Origin: Adiantum capillus-veneris | Lineage: Eukaryota; Streptophyta; Polypodiopsida; Polypodiales; Pteridaceae | DNA: 64,000 bases | Direction: 5' to 3' | Assembly: GCA_014529385.2 (NCBI GenBank) | Contig: CM043944.1 | Coordinates: 84,514,884-84,578,883, forward strand | Shown here: positions 9,575 through 21,337 of the stretch, piece by piece | Layout: each line of letters begins with the position of its first letter | How positions within the stretch are numbered: position 1 is the first letter of the stretch | Notes under the pieces: model-generated | Told to the model about the DNA's origin: nothing | Database searches by the model: none | What the model saw: the letters and a program-made list of their open reading frames with translations, nothing else | Program-made: the position numbers and the translations under genes

Positions 9575-11048
9575 CCCGGTGGCATGTTCAAGGTAGTTTT
9601 TGCTCCTTTGCTTGGGTTCTTAGGGCAATCAGGAATCAAATGAGTAACTCCATACTCGATGCAATATGCATTGACTCTAATGATTTCATCATGAAGACAG
9701 TCTCTTAGCCAATGGTCTCCACCACACTTGTAGCAGGGTCCTTTAGGCTGTTGAGGTGCTCCTTGAGCTCCTCTTTGTTGGTATGCATGTCTCTGCCCAC
9801 CCGTGCCTCCGTTGGCTATGAACAACAATGTTCGTTCATCCAAGCTATATCTTCCTTCTCCTGCTACCTGCACAGCTGTCGGTGGTCCTGCACCTCCCAT
9901 CATGCTCCATGGTTCTGGTGTTGAGGGTTCTTCCGGTGGATAATATGCAGGATTTGCAGCATATCCATTGGGATCTTCATAATATGCATGCATAAGCACC
10001 AAAGCCTTCTCTTCTGATTCGGTTACGGTTGGTGTGTATCTTATGCCAACTGGTCGTAATCCTGGTAGGGGTGGTTGTTGCCCCAACACTCGTTGTGGTC
10101 TTTCTACACCTACAGGCCTTGGTAGGTTGCCTGCTTGATACCTAGGCATCGGTGGAATTTGAGGAGATGCTACCTGAGCTTGGGGAGCGTAAGGTCTCTC
10201 TCTCACATATCCCTTGTTATAATAACATTCCTCTATCCCATGGTTTGTCCAGTTTTGTTCAATAGCACACCATTTGGGCTGTTTAGCCTGGGGTTTGGCG
10301 TACAAGGTAATCTTTTTAGCACTTCCTCTTCAAGCTGCTCTTGGTTTACAGCTACTTCTCCTTTCGGTGCTGTCTTAGAAGACTTGCTTCCACTTTGCTG
10401 TGAGGATGAATCGTCGTCAAGATCCTTGAACTCACCCTCTTTGTAGATCGCACAATTGTCTACAAGGTAAAGAGCCTCCTTAGTTAACCCATTTAACGTC
10501 GTGCTCCTCTTCATATGTAAGTCCTTTTGGAGATCTGCATTCCTTAATCCTTGGATAAATATAAGCATAAGTTTTGATTGAGTTGGCAGTTCTTCCACAG
10601 GGAAGAACTTAACATATCTTTTTAGTCGTAGGGCTGCCTTTCACACAGATTCCCCGTCTTTCTGTTTGAATTTATGGATTTGTGAGACTGTATTATGAGC
10701 TATCCCCCTTTGTGAGAATTCCTCGATAAACTCGTCAAACACCTCCTCCATAGACTCAAAGTCTCTACGCTCCACAGAGTCAAACCAAGTAGCAGTGTCT
10801 TCCTCTAGGGTTAGTCCAAACCTTGCAAATTGGGTAGGAAAGTCTAACACCTCTTTAGCTCTAATTACATGCACAAAGGCTGCTACATGATCTCTAGGAT
10901 CCCTGTTTCCAATGTATTTCTTGTTTACCCATTTTTGCACTTGAGAAGGTCTAATTCTACGATGGTCTACAAATCTCATCATTGGATCTCCACGTCCTAA
11001 TTGATATACCTCCTCTGGTCTTCTGTAGTAGGATGGTTCCTCTCCCAA
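9526..11048 (-). pseudogene. Element B gag
   Basis: Three consecutive frames (11048-10641, 10598-10233, 10305-9526) make one Gag broken by a stop near 10640 and a frameshift near 10300. The capsid region reads IRPSQVQKWVNKKYIGNRDP, FARFGLTLEEDTATWFDSVE and EFIEEFSQRGIAHNTVSQIH, very close to element A's Gag. Two zinc knuckles of the form CX2CX3HX4C follow. The first (about 9693-9733) is intact, CYKCGGDHWLRDC. The second (about 9626-9664) has lost its second cysteine (CIEYGVTHLIPDC). A proline-rich segment lies between capsid and knuckles. Gag would coat the RNA in virus-like particles. Confidence 0.85.
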
Positions 11049-13009
11049 TGGTGCTCCTAAGCCGTAATTTCTAACAGTTCTTGCAAGAGATGGTTCATCT
11101 CTTCGAACTTGTTCTATGGGTGGTCTCTACACTCTCCTCGATGGACACTAAGCTACCTTGGTCACCTGCCACCTTTTGGTCTCTAGAAATGTATCTTCCT
11201 GATCTTAAATTCATCAAACTTAGCAATGCAATTTATTACAAATCCAACCACTCACTTGGCAAAGGATCAGTCTCCGCACAACTTCTTGCTTTGCTGTGCT
11301 GAATATACCTGTACACAAGCATTTAATTTCGGCAATCGAATTAAAGCATTTAACCTCTAGAGGTGATCTTAGTAATGATTGGTATAACCGGAGAGTTAAC
11401 CTCAACCACTATTGTATTTTATACACTGCTGATGTTCTGGATTAGGTTTGCTAATCTGGAACTGTACTTCCCTCGGATGTTGGTCAATTTACCTGAAAAG
11501 TCTTAATTCTATCTTTGCTCCGTCAAAAGGTCAAACAAGGTCCAAATTCACTTCTGAAAGAAGTTCTGGAACCCTTAAGTCAAATGGAACCCCACTGTAT
11601 AAGCTCAGTCAAATTTTCTCTTCCCTAAGCCCCAGTAGACATCCTACGCGTAGGATGTCTACTGCTCTGTTTTGCCTGAATTTTTGCACTATGGATTCTC
11701 CTTGATGTTCTGAGTCCACAACTGTTTTTACTTTTTGATTTGGACACCTATAAGCTGGTCAATGGATCAGAAATCTGTTCCGAGAGCCTACTGTTGTTCT
11801 GATGACTCTAATCAACTCCAATTTGGACCAAAATTGACTAGGAGGCTTGCCTCAGGCTATACAACACCTTGTTATGCCTACAGTCAGTATCTGGCTTCAA
11901 TTTCTTGCTTTAGACATTCTATGCGTAGAATGCCTTTTTGCTCAAAATGGCTTCAATGGCAAAGCACAGAGTCCTCTTGAGGTGCTGATCACTTTCGTAT
12001 GCTCAAAACTGAGTTTGGAGTGCAAAATCACACAGATGACATCCTACGCGTAGGATGTCTTTTTGGTTTGTTTGACCCCAGACTTAACCCACAGCTTCCC
12101 CTTGATGTCAGCAACCCAGTGGTATGCTTAGATTTTGGTTTGGATTTCAAAAGTCCCCAATTTTAGCTGTTCTAGCCTTTTTCAGTCAAAAGTGCTACAG
12201 TCTGCTTAGAACCCAATTTTCTCACCCAAATGAGATGAAACCTCTCTCAGTCACTCAATATATCATGTAGATCATGCTCATGCAGCCATCCTATGGTTTT
12301 GGTCTTAAAATAATGCCTTGGCACAATTTGGATAGGATGTCTGGCAATTTCTGTCTATCTGGCCTTATCTTGTCAAGATATGGTCAAATTGTTACTTTCC
12401 AGGCGAAAATAGGGTAAAACCTACCTTCTGGACACACTGGTCAACTCAAAAGTCCAAAATTCCCACCAGATTAGCCTGTAGACATCCTACGTGTAGCATG
12501 TCTCCTGGCTTAAAATTAAAATTTTTTCCTGACAGAAACGCTCCTGATGCTCTGCAGCTTTATTAGAAACACTCAAAGTAACTTTTGGACTTCACTTCAG
12601 CTTTCAAGCACACTTTTGCGTCTTTTACAACCTTGTGATGAATCTAACAAAAAGCAAGTATACATGCATGAAGTGCTCTAGATCCTGAATCATGATGTCC
12701 TACTTACTCTACTCCTACTCCTCATGTGAAATGGTGATAATGGTGTTTTGGTTGCTTCTTGGCCTCTCTGGACTCTCAAGCTCTCCTCTCACCACTTTTA
12801 CCACTCCAACTCATACTCTCTACACCACAACTCAATTAAAAACTACCTAAGTCGAAGGATCTAGGCCAGACACACGCTCCCTAGACTCCCTCTAAGACCT
12901 AGAGAGTCCTCCACCCTCTGATCTTATCTAAATGTAAAACGAGACTCTTGGCAAGCCAAAGAATCCCTATCCTCAAGGACTAGTCTCGGTCACCTACCTA
13001 GGATTTTCG
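11049..13009 (-). other. Element B leader with palindromic repeats
   Basis: Untranslated leader between primer site and gag. It is related to the leader of element A: similar phrases such as 'taggatgtctggcaatt' and 'tagggtaaaacctaccttct' occur in both. It contains four copies of a palindrome: 11633-11664 (32-bp perfect), 11912-11935 (variant), 12037-12060 and 12480-12503 (variant), plus a half copy near 12330. Small plus-strand frames here are not supported. Confidence 0.7.
11633..11664. repeat. Leader palindrome, longest copy (B)
   Basis: A perfect 32-bp inverted repeat with no loop: CAGTAGACATCCTACG followed directly by its reverse complement, centred on an MluI-type ACGCGT. Other B copies are at 11912, 12037 and 12480. 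Confidence 0.95.
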
Positions 13010-13027
13010 TCCCCGGCAGCGGTGCCA
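13010..13027 (-). other. Primer-binding site, tRNA-Asp-like (element B)
   Basis: Minus strand TGGCACCGCTGCCGGGGA lies one base inside the 5' LTR. It resembles the tRNA-Asp primer site used by Athila-type elements, with two differences from the form I know. Element A has the identical site. The tRNA identity is inference. Confidence 0.7.
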
Positions 13028-13028
13028 A

Positions 13029-13958
13029 TGTTGGACGGATACGCCGCAACGGACGTCAGCACAGCGAGAACTCACCTAACAAGATTTCTTAGCTAAGGAC
13101 AAAGCTCGACCCGCAGGCGCGTGGAAGCAACCATGGGGTATCAACCTACACTTGAACGACTCCTAACTAATTCCTACAGAGGTCTCTACTCAATGTCTAA
13201 GCTACAGCCTTCAAGAGTGCATAAGAGGAAACTTCCTATAACGCTTTCTAGAGCCGAATACCCATCAAACAATCTCGAAACGCCACAGAACTTGAAGGAG
13301 ACCCTACTAACACCAATAGGTCGCTCTCCCTAAGGTCTATGAACCAAAATCCCAACCCAAAACACCTGGTGCAAAATCACGTAGGATATCTGGCCGAAAT
13401 TTACAGGTCGTCGTTTTCGAAAACTAAAGTGCCTAATGTGTAGCTCTACTTAATGCGAACGCGTGGATATGCTGCAATGCAAAATCGGACAACGTATGCT
13501 CACCAAATCACCAGATGAAGCTCGTAGATGGAGCTCGCAAAACCGGACCGTACGCGCGCAATGTAGGTATTGATGCGTAGCTCTCATCGGGGGCAACACG
13601 GTGCACTTCTCCGCACTTGATTCCTACCACCGGTGTGCGCGTTGCGTCAAGATGAAGCTCTCACTCTCTCTCGTACACAGTACGCTCACTCACAGACTTC
13701 AAACTTTTAAAAAAATGACAAAAGGTCTTTCATTAAGGTCAGAAAGTGGTATAAATACCTTACAATTCTCAAACCCTAATGTTCCAATTTAACCATCTAC
13801 TCAATCTAAGTGTCAAAACTGGGATACAATCTGAAAACTTCTGTAAGCCCCAATATTTACAAAGGTGAAATGTCGGGTTTTCTCAATAAATGAATAATTA
13901 CAAAAAATAATAATCCTCCGAGCAGTCATATTCCGTAGGGTGTGTCCAGCTTCTAACA
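13029..13958 (-). mobile_element. Element B 5' LTR
   Basis: This 930-bp LTR has TG..CA ends: on plus it starts TGTTGGACGG at 13029 and ends ..TTCTAACA at 13958. It starts one base from the primer site and is followed directly by outer-element integrase sequence. The partner LTR is not in the window. It contains a half-copy of the leader palindrome (CACGTAGGATATCT at about 13378). Confidence 0.8.
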
Positions 13959-14905
13959 CCTACCATAAAAGAAAACATACAAGAGTATGTTTCTAAATGT
14001 GTGGTATGCCAAAAGACGAAGTTTGATAGAGGGAAGCAACCTGGATTGCTTCAACTTTTGCCAATCCCTAATTTAGCATGGGAGAGCATATCCATGGATT
14101 TTATCTTTGGATTGCCTAAGTCGATTTATGGGAATACGGGAATATGGACGATAGTAGAAAAGTTTAGCAAACAAGCTCATTTTATACCTGTCAAAAAGAC
14201 TATCAAAGTCCATCAAATGGCAACCCTCTTCATTTCACAAATCTTCAAGTACCATGGCTTGCCAATGTCCATAGTGTCGGATAGAGATCCTAGAATGACT
14301 AGTAATTTCTGGAAGGGTCTCTTTGAGAATTTAGGGACAAGGCTAAACTTCTCTTCGGCCTATCACCCGCAAACGGATGGCCAAAGTGAAATAGCTAACC
14401 TAACAATTCTCGATCTACTAAAAGCCTATGTAACGGAAGTAGATTAAAGATCCCAATGGGAGAAGTATTTACCCTTAGTTGAGTATGCCTACAATAACAC
14501 TGTACATACTTACACGGGAAAAGCACCTTTTGAGGTAATTGAGGGAAGATGAAAAAGTCCCCTGCTACTTAAGGTACACGGGAAGATCTTCGCTACTGCA
14601 GATGAGTATAGCCGAGACCTACAAGAATCTTTCCAAAAGATTAAGGATGCTATCTCTATCTCACAGCAAAGGCAACAAGCTGCTACTGATAAGCATAGAA
14701 GAGCCCAAGCATTTAAAGAAAATGATTGGGTCTTAATAAAATTTTCGAAGGCTTGATTAAGGCACACGATGGGCAAGAATCCTACGGGACACCAAAAGTA
14801 CTATGCTAAGCTAGCAAAAAGGTACTATGGTCCCTTTCAGATTCTAAGGCCATTCAATGAGATGGCTTATCAACTCAATTTTCCCAGCCATTGAGCATAC
14901 ACAAT
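13959..14905 (+). pseudogene. Outer Ty3/gypsy integrase, main part
   Basis: The plus strand encodes a chromovirus-type integrase beginning in the zinc-binding domain (SKCVVCQKTKFDRGKQPG). The core shows SISMDFIFGLP (Asp), IVSDRDPRMTSNFWK (Asp) and HPQTDGQSEIANLTI (Glu). A stop after TEVD at about 14445 is followed in the same frame by WEKYLPLVEYAYNNTVH. A frameshift near 14550 and further stops follow, then YYAKLAKRYYGPFQIL, the C-terminal domain. The coding sequence is cut at 14905 by element A and resumes at 27700. The 5' neighbour is element B, so the RT and RNase H that should precede it are missing. Confidence 0.88.
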
Positions 14906-15863
14906 TGTTGGAAGGGAGCGACTCACACACCCATGAAGTGCATGCAAACACTACCTGGATCAACATAATGTCAATCGAGGACACAGATGACATGATAGGA
15001 ACACGGAGGAAATCTCTTTAGCTTGTCAGGCTGAGACCATCCTACACATACAACACTCTGGAAGGCCAACTAAACCACAATCAAGAACCTCACTGCTCTC
15101 AACTACACCACCTAGCCACATACACACATACGGAAGGTAACTCACCTAATTATGCCAGATTTGTATGAAACTTAAGGAACACCATCCCCTCACTAGGATA
15201 CACCTGTCCCTACGCTTCTACACTCAAAACCCTCACTCTAAACCCGTCTGCTGAAAACGTGTAGGATGACAGAGCATAATTTTGAAAGTGCCCGAAACTG
15301 AAATTTATGAGTACCTATGTGTAGCTTATGTCGCCACGATTCTATAGACTACTAGCACACAGAAAACAGACATCGTTTGATACACTTACGGCCACAAATA
15401 GCTCGTAGATGCGTCGGCATGTGCGCTTCGTCTCGCGTGGAATGCTTGGCGTTGTCGCGTAGCTCTCCTCGAGCCTACAACAATGGTGCAGTCGGATCTC
15501 CAATGTGTTGAGCGAGCCGGGCGTAGCGAGAGGATAAAGCTCACGCTCACTCTCTTTCTCTCTCACACACAGTAGACGGCAGCGCTAAAGTTTTGATTAT
15601 GATTAAAGTCTCCTTTACAAAATGACCTAGGTACCTTATATACTAAGGCTACCTTAGGTTTAACCAAAAAAGGGGTTGAAAGGGTCAAATGGCTTTGTAT
15701 TTACAATCTAGAAGTGCCATTGCACCCCGGCTTCTGAAACTAGAATAACTACTCATTACAAATGACGTTTATAGCCATAATCCGCAGCATTCCATAACTC
15801 GCAAAAGATAAGACTTTGGTACGGAACTTGAGTTATGTTGTGTTGTTGACCCAGCGTTCAACA
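14906..15863 (-). mobile_element. Element A 3' LTR
   Basis: 958 bp with TG..CA ends (TGTTGGAAGG..GTTCAACA on plus). It is nearly identical to 26786-27694 apart from scattered substitutions and about 50 bp near 15440-15490 that the other copy lacks. High similarity suggests a fairly recent insertion. Half-copies of the leader palindrome are at about 15034-15047 and 15257-15268. Confidence 0.92.
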
Positions 15864-15875
15864 CTCCCCCCTTCC
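15864..15875 (-). other. Element A polypurine tract
   Basis: Minus strand GGAAGGGGGGAG directly precedes the 3' LTR start TGTTGAACGC. This is the expected second-strand priming site and confirms the minus orientation of A. Confidence 0.8.
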
Positions 15876-15931
15876 GCGTTCATGTCGTCCCCGACATGAC
15901 CTGATTGTCGATGGCGATGTGGTCTTTGCTG

Positions 15932-16453
<522 letters not shown>

Positions 16454-16462
16454 TCAAGGACA

Positions 16463-16725
16463 AGCTTTTGAGATCCTCGGATTACCCTTATGTCTGCTCT
16501 TTGTCATTGAGGACTTCTTTGTTCTTGAGTTATGTTGTTTTGTTGACCCAGCGTTCAACACTTTGCTGTTGTTTTGGCTTCATCTGTTGCACTGCTTGTA
16601 TCTTTGTCGAACCACAACAAGAACTATGATCCATTAGAGCGGACATCTATCATCGTAACCATTCATCTTTTGAGATCCTCTGATTACTTTTATGTCTGCG
16701 CTTCTTCATTGGGGACTTCTTTGTT
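16463..16725. repeat. Duplicated segment with an extra LTR-end piece
   Basis: About 58 bp starting 'cttttgagatcctc' occurs at about 16464-16522 and again at about 16668-16725. The first copy runs into 'ttgagttatgttgttttgttgacccagcgttcaaca' (about 16525-16561, broken here only for description), which matches the terminal 36 bp of the A LTR (15828-15863). A stray copy of the LTR end thus lies about 700 bp inside the real LTR, with the helicase fragment between. Confidence 0.75.
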
Positions 16726-18165
16726 CCTGTGAAATCATGTTGTTAGTGTTGTCTGCAACTTTGTCATTGTAGGCCATTCTTCGACTCTCCATTGAGGAGA
16801 AGTATGCTATGATCAGAAATTGGTGCTCCAATTCATTTGTCAATTGATTTGAGTAGCATTTTCTTATTGTTGATGTAGAAGGAATATGTACAAGAGGATG
16901 GTGATAGGTGTCTTTAGATTAGGGTCTAAAACCTGGATGACCAAAGGGAAAAAACCCGGTGGGAAAAAAATGCCTTTGGTATACGCTCTTATTGGAGTTG
17001 AGCAGTTGAACGTGAAGTACATGTTCATGAAAGGTGAGTGCTTGGGTGAAACACGGAAAGAGTGCCTGATGCAAGTGCCAATTATGGGACACTCTATATG
17101 CATATGAGAAATTTGTCAACAAAAGCATGCAATGTGAAAGAAGGAGATGATGGGTGTTTCAAGGAATAAATGTAGCACATGTGACATCAAAAGATGTCTC
17201 AATAGCTTCCACCTTTCCAAGAAGGGTTGTCGATGTAGAAGTTTCTCGACTCGTATCTCACTGTGCTCAGTACATGAGTGTCTTTTGGACCTTCTCCTTC
17301 ACTTCACTAGACTTAAGTACTTAGACTTCGACTCTTTTGCTCACCTATACCAGCATGAGCGACACAACGTAAATATGCTCAACTCTTCCAGCTTGAGCAG
17401 TACCTAGAATAGCTAAGACGCATAGACCACAGAGAATATTACTTGAAGCTTTGGTACTAACACCTCACTCATTTTGTGGCTTAGCTACTCGATTCTGACT
17501 TTTATGACTTGTCGGTTGCCTGTTGACACTGCTTTGTGACAAGTTCTTCGGCTGTTGTAGTGGATGCTGAGACATACTTCGTGAAGTTTCATCGTTTCCC
17601 TGTACCTTCTTCTCTTTGTAGTGCTCAGGCCTCTCGTCAGTCTTTTCTTCATGTGGATTATGGATTTTTTTATTTAATAATAATAAACAAAGAAAATCTT
17701 AAAACAACTCAACAAAAGAAAAATCATTCAAATGGAAATCTAAATGCTATGTACACTATACACATGTCCTTAGGGGCTCATATATAGATTTTGTCCCCAT
17801 ACTCCTCTGTAACACTACTATGAGGGCATATACTCTAAATTTCGTCAAAACATTATCACAATAAAACGCAAAAATTCAATGCATCTCACAAAACATTGCC
17901 CTCTAATAGTCATAATGTTAGGTCCGCATTCAGAATGCCCCCCCCCCTTCCTATTTGGAGTCATCCTTTACGATAGGGTATCGCAAAGGGTATGTGTTGT
18001 GCTTGGGCAATTAAAAGTTGTGCCTATGCAGGCCTTGTAATGTAGCCCTATTATGCATACACAGTCAATGCATGGAAAAGATTTATGTTGTGCAAGATGT
18101 GGGTATAAGCAATTTGCTTATTGGCACTTGTTGGCGAGGCTTCCTATTCTAAGCAATGTAATGGT
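16726..18165. other. Element A internal region, unassigned
   Basis: No protein family recognised on either strand. Short frames (for example 16886-17107 plus) lack support. A C-run lies at about 17938-17947. In an autonomous relative this interval would hold RT, RNase H and integrase, so it may be replacement or captured DNA. Confidence 0.4.
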
Positions 18166-18170
18166 CTTTG

Positions 18171-18950
18171 TGTTAGGAAATAAGACGTAGCTAAATAGAT
18201 AATTGAGTAGATTACTTAATGGAGAGAGACAGATTTATATACACGAGATTATAGAGTAGAGAGAGAGAGAGAGAGTACACACGATATACATGGTTCACCC
18301 AATGTGGGCTACGTCCACGGGAAAGCAGCCACTCAATGGCTTTAGTACTTCAAAACAAGAAGTAGTTTACAAAGGGATTATACCCTTAATGGAGCTCCCG
18401 CCTTGCTTCACTCTTACCACCTCACACTCACCTTGTTGCATCAACTTCACACTATGAAATGTGTGTAGAAATGGCCTCCTTTTATAGGCCAAAAGGGCTG
18501 CCCTCTCTTATGAGAGACAGCCATGTGTAGCCGCCCTTGTGCGAATAAATCCAAATCGGACCCTCCAATCCGCCCATGTGTGGCCGCCCTTGAGAAGACA
18601 AGTCCGCTTTTGAATTCGGCCACCGGCCACCGGCCATTGACTTCCGACCACCGGCCATCGGCCATTGACTACCGGCCACCGGCCAACCGACTGGTTGTTT
18701 TCCGACCACTTTCTGGCCGCCGTCCGGCCATAATATTCCAGCGAAAAAGAATATTCTGACGAAAAAAAAGTCTCAGGGCCTCCGCCCCCGAGGCCTTTAA
18801 AGTTGCCGCTGATTCTTGTCCGTGAAAATTTTGGTTTCCGGTGAGTGATTTTCGTTCACGCACGATGGCTTCTCCTCATAATGGGGGCCTTACAAATGTG
18901 CGCTTTTACCACAGAAAATTACAAGGGTAAATTAGGCTCCATACTTAACA
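18171..18950. mobile_element. Solo LTR, copia-type, in element A
   Basis: A 780-bp block starts TGTTAGGAAATAAG and ends ATACTTAACA, with the perfect 5-bp duplication CTTTG at 18166-18170 and 18951-18955. It contains 'ggttcacccaatgtgggc' and 'tacgtccacggg', phrases common in plant copia LTRs. No internal coding sequence is present, so it is a recombined solo LTR. Near 18610-18690 it holds GC-rich repeats of CCGGCCA type. Confidence 0.85.
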
Positions 18951-18997
18951 CTTTGAAGCTCCTGTATCGTTGCTTGATTGAAGCGACTTGCTCTCTT

Positions 18998-20326
18998 CTA
19001 ACTGTACTGTAATCGTAGGAAGAATTGTAAGAATTCAAGCGGCGATGCACTGACAACAGTTTTGTTGTTCTTCTTTGGGACCCATTTCTTTGCGATTATT
19101 GGCTGTTTTGTTGCTGGCTCTCTTTTGGGAACCCATACTTGCCTGTGCTTTGTTTGTGTTTGAAGAGACTTCTTTGGGATCCACCTTTTTGTTGTGTGAG
19201 TCGACAATGGTCTTTGCTTCAGCCCTTGTACGCTTGGTTGGGGACGGGATTTAGGCTTTGAAAGTTGATACTGTGGTTGTTTTGGAATCCAAATGAATTC
19301 TTGACTTTTTCGTGCTTGAATCAACTTCGTTGGGGCCCAAACCTAAGTTGTGAAAGCTTGCAATTTTGTGATATTCTTACCCGTTCGTGCACGCTTTCCT
19401 TGTTTTTGTTTTGGTGTTGGATTTTGTGATTTGTCATTAGCGATCTTTGTCTTCTTGATCCATATCTGTTTTTGGCCGATCTGGCTTTTTGGTATCTAGA
19501 TTTGTCGAGCTTTTTGGCTTTGACTTGTTGTCTTGTTCTTTTGACCTGTCATGGTTGTTGCTGAAGGGGTTGGTGATAGTGATGGCTTGAGTTGATGATA
19601 GGGGATGTCGTAAGATTCATCACTATCGCTACTATCCTCATCAAGGTTGAATTCTTGTACTTTCCCTTGATTTTTTGGCTGGTAGTGGAAAGTTACTATC
19701 TGTTTGCTCGTGGGTGGCAGTTTCTTGGAGGACTTTTTTAGCCCATTGATTAGAGCATTGTTAGCTCGTTGCTCTGGTCGTATTCCTCCTAGCTGAGTCT
19801 TTGCATCCTTATTAGGAGCCCTGTATGAGGATGCTTGTGGTGGTTGTGTCTTCACCGAGGACTTTGGAATCCACTTTTGATGCACTTTATTCGTGTAGCA
19901 ATGACATTGATTCCCGGGTCGTTGATCTTCTTGAAGCTCGAAGTGTTCTACAAACTCATAGAACTCGTCGTCTTCTTCATCTTTTGATTCTCCACATTTC
20001 TTTGTTTGCTCTTTATTTCGAGAGCTTGTTGATGTCTGGTTCTCTTCATTTTCCTGGATTACACTCACTGCAAAATAAGGAACGACATCATAGCCATTTT
20101 CATCGCAAAACTTTGTTGTGGGAGCATCCTCCACGGCGCACACGTCCAGAGTAGCCAAGATGTGTTTCCATCCAAAAGGCTCTAACTCTTCTTCAGGAAA
20201 TGGTTCTAGGATATAGTCGCTATCCTCTATAACCCGCTCTAGGATACATTACTCGCGTTTCAAGCTACCACATTGTGAAGCTCCACACATCCATAGTTCT
20301 TTAGGCTTACCTAACCAAGCTGGAAG
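18998..20326 (-). pseudogene. Element A linker with W[IV]PK repeats
   Basis: After protease the frame continues through ELWMCGASQCGSLKRE, a stop, and CILERVIEDSDYILEPFP, then ATLDVC..PTTKFCDENGYDVVPYF (homologous to element B 8642-9574) and acidic sequence. Distal to about 19900 comes a basic low-complexity part with repeated W-[IV]-P-K: HQKWIPKSS (about 19870), FIWIPKQP (19280), KRWIPKKS (19175), QVWVPKRE (19130) and KKWVPKKN (19080). Frames are 20158-19496 and 19324-18998, separated by stops. No enzyme motif is seen. In B the homologous part leads into RT; in A it does not. Confidence 0.6.
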
Positions 20327-20959
20327 TTATGATCCTGCAACTGTGGCGGAATCAAACTCCTCAACCGGTGTTCTCGTCACATCCCTATAGCTATGGTCCC
20401 TCAAGTTTATCTTTGTTATGGTTTCCATATGTCTCAGGTATATATGGTCATAACCCCAATCTTGGACCATTTTCAATTGTCGCATGAATGGTCTTCCCAG
20501 AATGATGTCATAGTTGTTCTTCTTGCCAAAGTCAACAACAGCAAAAGTGTGTTCATATTCAATGCCACAAGAAGTAAGAAGTACTTTTTCTAGCAGTCCT
20601 AGGGGCTTTTCCTTGTGTCCGTCTGCAAGCTGCAGGGTCATTCGTGTGGATATCAAGGCAGGTTTTCCCCATTTTTTCCAAACCTCTTTGGTTGCAATGG
20701 CCACACCAGCTCCACTGTCAAGGATTTCCATGGTTTTTACATTATCGAATTCCATAGGAAGGGTGGTGTTTCCATCTTCTCCCTCGTAATACTCACCTAC
20801 CTTGTTTAATGGCACTGGCCTAGTATTTAGTTCAGGCATTTCAAGCTCTTTGATGCCTTCCTCGATTTGAGTCATTGGGGTTTTTACACCAAATTTCTCT
20901 AGAAATTTACCCACATTAGCCCACATGTTTGGTTTTATTCTGAGCAACTCGGCTAACAT
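20327..20959 (-). pseudogene. Element A aspartic protease (retropepsin)
   Basis: This 210-residue frame holds a retropepsin-like domain: MEILDSGAGVAIATKEVW with the catalytic Asp in a DSG motif, a flap-like MTLQLADGHKEKPLGLLEKV, and YDIILGRPFMRQLKMVQDWG with the conserved ILGR. In Ty3/gypsy elements this enzyme cleaves the Gag-Pol polyprotein. It lies between Gag and the linker, its usual place, and the domain itself has no stop. The region between it and Gag (21337-20960) holds at least two stops, so the polyprotein is interrupted. Confidence 0.8.
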
Positions 20960-21337
20960 TATTGTACAGGTGACTGGGGTAGATAGAATATCTACTAGCC
21001 CCTTTGAATCGATGGCCTTGTTGGGAGACAGTCTCTATGATGGGACTGCAACCACATCTGACTTGGTCTCGTACTCTCCCATGTAGGACGGTAGTGTTCT
21101 TAGCGAATGGGGTTGACTATCCATAGATTGTACAGATCCTTTGTCGCCCCAATACGATCGCACGTCTAGATTCATTTGAGATCCAGTCTCAAATTCCTCT
21201 ATTGGTGGTAGAAACACTCCTCGTTCATCACCATTCTTGTCTACTAGTCTTCTTAGGTCATCGGATTCATTGGCCTCTCTCACTTGTTTCCACAATTCGT
21301 CAAGACCATCTATCTCTTTACAATCCTTAGGTATAGC
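20960..21337 (-). pseudogene. Element A Gag-protease spacer, with stops
   Basis: A frame of 86 residues (21295-21035: LWKQVREANESDDLRRLVDK.. to ..SDVVAVPS) lies between the long Gag frame and the protease frame. Stops occur at about 21336 and 21033. No domain recognised. Confidence 0.55.

Larger units (their letters stand above)
4850..13958 (-). mobile_element. Element B: Ty3/gypsy, Athila/Tat-like, 3'-truncated
   Basis: A minus-strand element of about 9.1 kb nested in the outer element. From its 5' end (right): LTR 13029-13958, tRNA-Asp-like primer site 13010-13027, leader with palindromes, gag 11048-9526, linker 9574-8642, RT 8491-7439, RNase H about 7480-7050, integrase 7136-4857 with an extra retropepsin domain. 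No 3' LTR is found on the left. A deletion probably removed that LTR together with the protease-RT-RNase H of the outer element. The primer site and the NGQVEATNK-type integrase motif suggest the non-chromovirus Athila/Tat side of Ty3/gypsy (family assignment is inference). Confidence 0.8.

Noticed and set aside
13010-13027. tRNA gene (TCCCCGGCAGCGGTGCCA resembles a tRNA 3' end)
   Set aside because: Only the 3' 18 nt are present, placed next to an LTR; it is a primer-binding site. The same holds at 26767-26784.
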